Shown here in pieces: positions 58,790 to 64,000 of a stretch of 64,000 nt of DNA. The notes under the pieces were generated by a model, which saw only the letters and a list, made by a program, of their open reading frames with translations, did not search any database and had not been told where the DNA came from. Source of the stretch: Mikania micrantha (lineage: Eukaryota; Streptophyta; Magnoliopsida; Asterales; Asteraceae). The stretch is from contig CM018685.1 of NCBI GenBank assembly GCA_009363875.1, forward strand, positions 60,249,648-60,313,647. Direction: 5' to 3'. Position 1 is the first letter of the stretch. Every line of letters begins with the position of its first letter. Both the position numbers and the translations under genes were made by a program.

Positions 58790-59110
58790 GATTTGGTGAA
58801 CTGAAAGCGAAAAAAAATGACGTCGATTTAATTATACTATGCAAAATCAAAGGGAAAATTTAGTATGATGGTTGAGGAGATGAGTATGACAATCAATTTA
58901 TCATGCCAAAGAAACTAAATGATTTAAAATGAATAGGATGAAACTTGGTTAGTATTTAGTTATTTTTTTTTAAATTTTCATGTTGACGTATTTGTTGGCT
59001 GGGATTTAAATCGGAAGTTGGAACACTTGGTAAATTGTCACTAAATTCTCCTTTGCTTTTCCGAAGGGTCCACGGATCGAAACTCTTTCCAGCAATTTCT
59101 TTTATTTTTT
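58790..59110 (+). pseudogene. Collapsed relic of a callose synthase gene 3 copy
   Basis: Three pieces match gene 3 in order. 58790-58826 matches 61108-61146 (5' UTR and the first codons, including ATGACGTCGA). 58825-58914 matches 61510-61600 (intron 1). 58913-59110 matches about 63719-63917 (3' flank). Everything between, including all other exons, is deleted. The joints show 2-3 bases of microhomology (GA and AAA). It codes for nothing. Confidence 0.8.
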
Positions 59111-59950
59111 CTTTTTTTCATCTAAAAATATAAGTAATGTTCTTTTGATAAATACATTTCAATATAAATATTAATAAAAACTGAGTATGTCTATGTTTTT
59201 GGTAGGGCTAATTTTGATACATTTTCTTGTATTTTTTTTCAATTATTTTTTTTAAATCCATATGATGCAACGTAGATCGGTTGGAGTAGCAGATCCTATA
59301 GAAACAAAGACAATGAGTGTAGCTCAGTGCTCCCTTTCCTTAACAGTTGAGCTATTTCTTTCCTTTCAAGAAGCACGAGTGGAACAGTCAAACCGTTAAG
59401 TCAATAGGTTGAGAAGGAGATTGATCGTCACATACGACATTGCCCCAGAATTATATTAGTCGTCATATACGAGATTAGTTACAATAAAATCGTATATTGC
59501 ATTTTAATTCTTTGGTTAAAATACCGTGACGTATATGACAAAATAATGTTATATGTTTACAGTTTAATATTTATAACTGATAAGTTGTAATTTAATATGG
59601 CTTTTTAATAAAGCCACCTTGTTGTAAAGAACAAGTCTTAATCATAACGCTGGAGATAACGTGCGGATAACTTTTTTAGCTATTCTTTAATATTGAAAGA
59701 AAGAAAAAGAAATTTAAAGAAAACACGTAGAAGATTTTAATATGTACTATTTTACATTCTCATTTTAAGATATAGTAAAATGCAACAACGTATAATTGTA
59801 AACTGGTAATTTCCTTTCTTTTGTTTATAAAATGGGAAAAACAGTAATCTGCAGCCAACCATCTTGGTGGAAAACGAAAGGCTGCTTCTGTAGCTACATT
59901 TTAAACAAAAAAAAATCCTAGTTTTTTTAGTTAATTACGCGGGTTCCTGT
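59111..59950. other. Intergenic stretch
   Basis: AT-rich. I see no ORF, repeat end or RNA gene that I can defend. Confidence 0.45.
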
Positions 59951-60129
59951 TAGGGGTGTTCATAAACTGACTGAACCATTTAAACCAGACCGAATCGAAG
60001 ACAATTGGTCGGTTTAAAAAGTTGATAGTGCGGTTTATGATTTGATTATTTTAAAAACCGAGTTGTTCGGTGCAGTTTACTGTTTGCATTTTTATAAACC
60101 ATATAAACCACATCAACCGTACACACATA
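59951..60129. mobile_element. Terminal part of a hAT-like MITE
   Basis: Begins TAGGGGTGTTCATAAACTGA, the same terminus type as the MITE in gene 2's last exon (GTGAACACCCCTA on the other strand). It continues with GGTTTA/AAACC words. The other end is not recognisable; the Helitron starts right after it. Confidence 0.5.
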
Positions 60130-60573
60130 TCTATACTATATAATAAAAGAATAACAATACGCCACATGTCGTTATTTTAGCCTATCCACATCACATTTGA
60201 CACGTGGCATATATATAGGCTATCCATGTGGTATTTTTAACAAATTTAGAAATTAATTTTATTTAATACAATAAAGTCAAATTTCCAAAATTAAAGAAAT
60301 ACAATTAATATTCATATTTTAAAATATCAATGAAAATCTAATCATTTCAAACTTTACATTTTCAATTAATAATTTTGAAAATTCAAAATTCAAAATTTTA
60401 AATATTATTTTTATTTGTATTGTTTAAAAAGATGTTTAGATATTTATAAAATATACTTTTATTTTCATATTTTAAAAATTTTATATTATTTGTATATCAA
60501 ATTTTCTATCATGATTTTTTTGTAATGCTTATTTTTTATACAACCCTGTGTAATACACATGCCAATAAGCTAG
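60130..60573 (+). mobile_element. Short non-autonomous Helitron
   Basis: Starts TCTATACTATATAATAAAAG and ends with a hairpin (TGTGTAATACACA, 60547-60559) followed by CCAATAAGCTAG. It sits between host A (60129) and T (60574). The TC start, 3' hairpin, CTAG end and A/T target with no duplication are all Helitron rules. It is 444 bp, AT-rich and non-coding. Confidence 0.85.
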
Positions 60574-61135
60574 TGTATGTATATATGTATAGGAGAAGGT
60601 TCCGTTCTTAACACATTTTTATTACGGTAACTTGTATAACTCTGTCAATATCAACATGGACAATATGTGTTACATTTTTTCAAACAGTTCGGCCACCATT
60701 GTAATTTCTCAAAGTTAGGGACCAACATTGCAAAACAAACACATCGCAAGGGCGTAATTAACTCTATTTTTTTTTTATCAATGTTTACTTAAAAAGAAAT
60801 ATATCAACGAGAAAGTTTGATATTCATTTTTTTTTCTTTTTTTTTTCTTCATCCTTAAGAAAACTGGGGAGCAAAGGCGCATAGTGCGATGACTCATCAA
60901 TCATCATCTTTTGTTCTTCCCTTTTTTTAAAGGGTTTCATTCGAAAGCAACCTACAAAATCGTCGATTTGTGTTAACTCTCAGTATTATGTGCATTTTCG
61001 GATGTTCGTATGCTTTTGTGTTCATATAATTTCAGATGCAAACTTGAACGTTTATGCTTATTGCTTGTCGAGTTGAAGTAGGATTGCAGTATAATTTCGG
61101 ACTGTTTGATTTGGTGAACTGAGAGCGAAAAAAAA
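60574..61135 (+). promoter_or_regulatory. Upstream region of callose synthase gene 3
   Basis: AT-rich and the only candidate promoter space for gene 3. TATA-like words exist (ATATAATTTC near 61024), but none stands out. A T-rich tract at 60826-60850 precedes the likely 5' UTR. Confidence 0.3.
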
Positions 61136-63496
61136 ATGACGTCGAGCCGTGGAGATAGTTTTTCGTGGGATTATTTTTATCCGCCGTTGACAGAAGAGCC
61201 GCCGTTACTTCCGCCACCACCGCTGCCGCCAACGTTGCAGACGCCGCCCCGGAGGATCCTACGGACACAAACGGCAGGTAATATCGGGGAACCGATTATG
61301 GACAGCGAGGTAGTGCCCTCGTCGTTGGTCGAGATTGCTCCCATCCTTCGTGTGGCTAATGAAGTCGAAAGTATTAACCCTAGGGTGGCTTATCTTTGTA
61401 AGTTTTCTTGCTCCCGGCACAGTTATGTAATCATTGTTGGTTAAAAATGCTTTTGTTTCTCATTTTAATTTTACTTTGTCTTGGAGCGGTGGAGGTATTT
61501 CTGTTAGCTGATTTAATTATACTATGCAAAATCAAAGGGAAAATTTAGTGTGATGGTAGAGGAGATGAGTATGACAATCAATTTATCATGCCAAAGAAAG
61601 TAGCCAGTAGGGTTTTGTCTTTGTGAATTGTGATGTAAGATCAACACAAGCTTACCTTTCTTTTTGAACGACATTTGATCTCAACGCCATTGATTTTCAG
61701 GCCATATCACCAAGGTCTAGTTACCATGACCTCCGTTGACACATCACCACCTTACGAGGAAACCGCACCGGAAAACCCCTGACCTCCCAAGAACCTTTAT
61801 TTCGCCTTAGGAGGGATTTGAACCCGTGACCTTCCGTTTGGAAAGCCAAGGGAGTACCGCTAGGACAAAGGCCTTTGGTAACACAGGGTTACCTAGGTTG
61901 CAGAATAAACTAGAATTGCACATTAAGAACACAAGATAAAGAACTGATAATTTTGGAGAAATGACAAATAATGGTCACTCTTTTAGCTTACAGTCAGTCT
62001 AGGTAGTCAAAGACGCAAGGGGCAAAAATAGGGCACACCTTGAGACAACTAAAGCCTTAAAAATTTGAAAATATATGACAGGCATAGAAACTTAATAATT
62101 TAGTTCTATTCTTTAGTATAACAAAAACCTAAATATTATCCTTGTAAACGAGGTCCAAAAAATAAGAGAAATTATATATATATATTTTTTAACCCATATT
62201 GTTTCATGTAATGAAATTTGGCAAACAAGGACATGCACTCTTGGTTTAAAAAGCGGGAAGCCCACCGACGTGATAGGGTACAAAACAGAGGCGTGAAGCG
62301 CAAAGCAAAAAAGAACCGCTCCATCTGTACGCGAGGCGCCATTTATTGTATTTAAATTTATTATTTCTCTCGTAGGTTTTATTAATCATTTACTCATCAT
62401 AAGTTTTATATATAATAAAAATAACTTCTATGCAACCTATAAAGTTGTTGTACAACTTCAAGAAGCACAAATCCAAGCCCTCTACAATAAGCACGCCTTA
62501 GGCCGTTTTTTTGCCTAAAAAGCACGCCTCACCTGCACTTTTTGTACACCCCTCACATTATGTCATGTGAAGCGCCATACTCCTTGCTTTAGGTTGCCTC
62601 AAGGCACACTTTTTTAAACCAAGTATGTGCCATGTTTGAGACTTCTAGCCTTTGATTACATAGAGTTAAATCATGATGGTATGCTTCAAAACTACATATG
62701 TAGCCACTGAAAAGTGTTGAAATTACTAAATAGTGACTTTGAAAGTCGTTTATGTTATTATGGTTTTTTATGCTTTTGGAAGTATATGCGAAACATGCTT
62801 ATGTGCATAACCACCATGTTTTTCCTTGTTCTTTGTTCATGCATCTGCACTATGCCCGTATGCCGAATAATTCATTTTTCTTGTTAGTTACTTTGGATAA
62901 TGGTTTATTCTAGGTCGATTTTATGCATTTGAAAAATCCCATAAACTGGATCCCGCTTCTAGCGGACGTGGTGTTCGTCAATTCAAAACTGCGCTTCTTC
63001 AGAGGCTTGAAAGGGTAAGTACTCTCTAAAGTTGTTTTGGGTTATTGGGAAGTAAATATATTTATGTGATGATGTGGCATGTGGGTAAGTTCATGACAAT
63101 CCTTCCTTTTTTCCCTTGCACTAAGCTATAAATCCAAGACAGAATCATATCTATTTTTAATCAGGAAAATGATCCAAGTTTGATGTCAAGAGTGAAAAAA
63201 AGTGACGCTCTCGAAATGCAGAGCTTTTATCAGCACTATTACTTAAAGTACATCCAAGCTATGCAAAGTGCTCCTGATAAGGCTGACCGGTGAGTGTCTT
63301 AAATGCAAAGTGGATTTAGTTCTCACTGCTTATTGCATCATTTTTCCTCATGTTCTTTACTTAACTCCTGTATTTGTTCAGTGCTCAGCTTACCAAAGCC
63401 TACCAAACTGATCGCGTTCTCTTTGAGGTTTTAGAGGCCGTTAATCTGGCAGAATCAATGGATGTGGAAGAGAAGGTGTCTACAGATGAAAAATGA
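61136..63496 (+). CDS. Truncated callose synthase gene 3: N-terminal Vta1-like region only
   Basis: Four exons: 61136-61397, 62914-63014, 63165-63289, 63382-63496; phases agree and give 200 residues. The product has the family's N-terminal features in order: RTQTAGNIGEPIMDSEVVPS, LVEIAPILRVANEVES, NPRVAYLC, RFYAFEKSHKLDP, SSGRGVRQFKTALLQRLER, EMQSFYQHYYLKYIQAM, AQLTKAYQTDRVLFEVLEAV. This is the region related to Vta1 of the ESCRT machinery. It ends KVSTDEK and a stop, just where full-length enzymes continue, and AATAAA-type signals follow (63573). The catalytic and membrane domains are absent. Residues ~12-38 form a proline-rich insertion (PPLLPPPPLPP) that I do not know from the family. It could be a working short protein or a gene fragment. 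Start chosen: the only in-frame ATG before the conserved RTQTAG motif. Confidence 0.75.
61695..61885 (-). mobile_element. tRNA-derived SINE in gene 3 intron 1
   Basis: On the minus strand a pol III-like A box (TCCTAGCGGTACTCCCTTGG, about 61843-61862) is followed by a B box (GGGTTCAAATCC, about 61814-61825). A body leading to GGTGATGTGTCAACGGAGG comes next. Box spacing is about 25-30 bp, as in tRNA-related SINEs. Ends and TSD are not definable. Confidence 0.6.
62240..62623. mobile_element. MITE with 13-bp inverted ends in gene 3 intron 1
   Basis: CTTGGTTTAAAAA at 62240 and its exact complement TTTTTAAACCAAG ending at 62623 bound a 384-bp unit. The unit has GC-rich shoulders full of GGCG/GCGCC words and an AT-rich centre. 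No TSD is evident. The shoulders resemble the GC-rich stretch at 4330-4490. Confidence 0.6.
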
Positions 63497-64000
63497 GATA
63501 TCCAGAGGCGCATTTGGAACTTTAATCTAATCTTGATAGGCGATCATGGATGTGGCCTTTTCTTTTCCTTTAATAAAGATTACCATTATTAAATAATATC
63601 CAAATTACAATTATATTTTGTTAAAGTCGTTCATACCGTTTTCCACTATAAAATCACATAGACTTCATTTGTAATTATATTGATTGCTTTATCTTAAAGT
63701 TAGTTTTTTTTTAAAAAAAAACTACATGATTTAAATTGAATAGCATAAAACTTGATTAGTATTTAGTGATTATTACTTTTTTTTTCATGTTGACATATTT
63801 GTTTGTTGGAATTTAAATAAATAAATTGGAAGTTATGACACTTGGTAAATACTCCTTTGCTTTTTTAAAGGGTCAACGGATCGAAACCCTTTTGAGCCAT
63901 TTTTTTCTTTTCTTAAACAATTCCGTCACCGTTTTATATATGTTTCAATCTTTAAAATTGCGTTGCTGTAACTTTATACATCTGTTTTACATATATAAGA
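63497..64000. other. Gene 3 3' UTR and flank
   Basis: TTTAATAAAG near 63571 is a plausible polyadenylation signal. From about 63719 the sequence matches block C of the collapsed copy (58913-59110). No further callose synthase exon is visible before the window ends. Confidence 0.5.

Overview
The window is nuclear DNA of a flowering plant. Genes are split by GT-AG introns, DNA between genes is AT-rich, and Ty1/copia, Ty3/gypsy, hAT, Helitron, LINE and SINE-type elements are nested in each other. The repeat style suggests a eudicot, perhaps Asteraceae; that is an inference from general repeat appearance, not a database match.

The host content is a broken-up tandem array of callose synthase (1,3-beta-glucan synthase, CalS/GSL) genes, all on the + strand. 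Gene 1 (914-19002) is the C-terminal ~1557 residues of a callose synthase in 32 exons whose splice phases all agree. Its first exons would lie left of the window. Its introns hold a gag-only LTR element end, a copia LTR remnant, three copies of one dispersed repeat, a hAT tail with a short retroposon inside it, a 2.6-kb solo gypsy LTR and a 4.9-kb copia element. Gene 2 (39688-47780) is a 5'-truncated paralogue with several independent lesions and is called a pseudogene. Gene 3 (61136-63496) is the opposite piece: it encodes only the N-terminal Vta1-like region (200 residues) and then stops. A collapsed relic of a second gene-3 copy lies at 58790-59110.

Between genes 1 and 2 (about 19.1-39.6 kb) is a transposon nest: a LINE 3' end, a copia LTR, a complete and very young Ty3/gypsy Tekay-like chromovirus (22401-33502, TSD TTGAC, near-identical LTRs, intact 1570-aa gag-pol), a hAT transposase remnant and a decayed copia element. 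The gypsy element carries an extra sense ORF of 251 aa before gag, with a predicted C-terminal membrane anchor, and an array of four short hairpins between that ORF and gag. These are the least familiar features in the window.

Between genes 2 and 3 (about 47.8-61 kb) are hAT MITEs, a truncated gypsy LTR, a second copy of the ~2-kb block that follows gene 1 (19131-21175, matching 51998-53924), a copia deletion derivative with an exact TSD, a foldback MITE and a short Helitron.

Callose synthases are plasma-membrane enzymes that make 1,3-beta-glucan from UDP-glucose at cell plates, plasmodesmata, pollen walls and wound sites. Only gene 1 looks capable of contributing catalytic sequence here. 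Whether gene 3 is a working short protein or a remnant cannot be settled from sequence alone.
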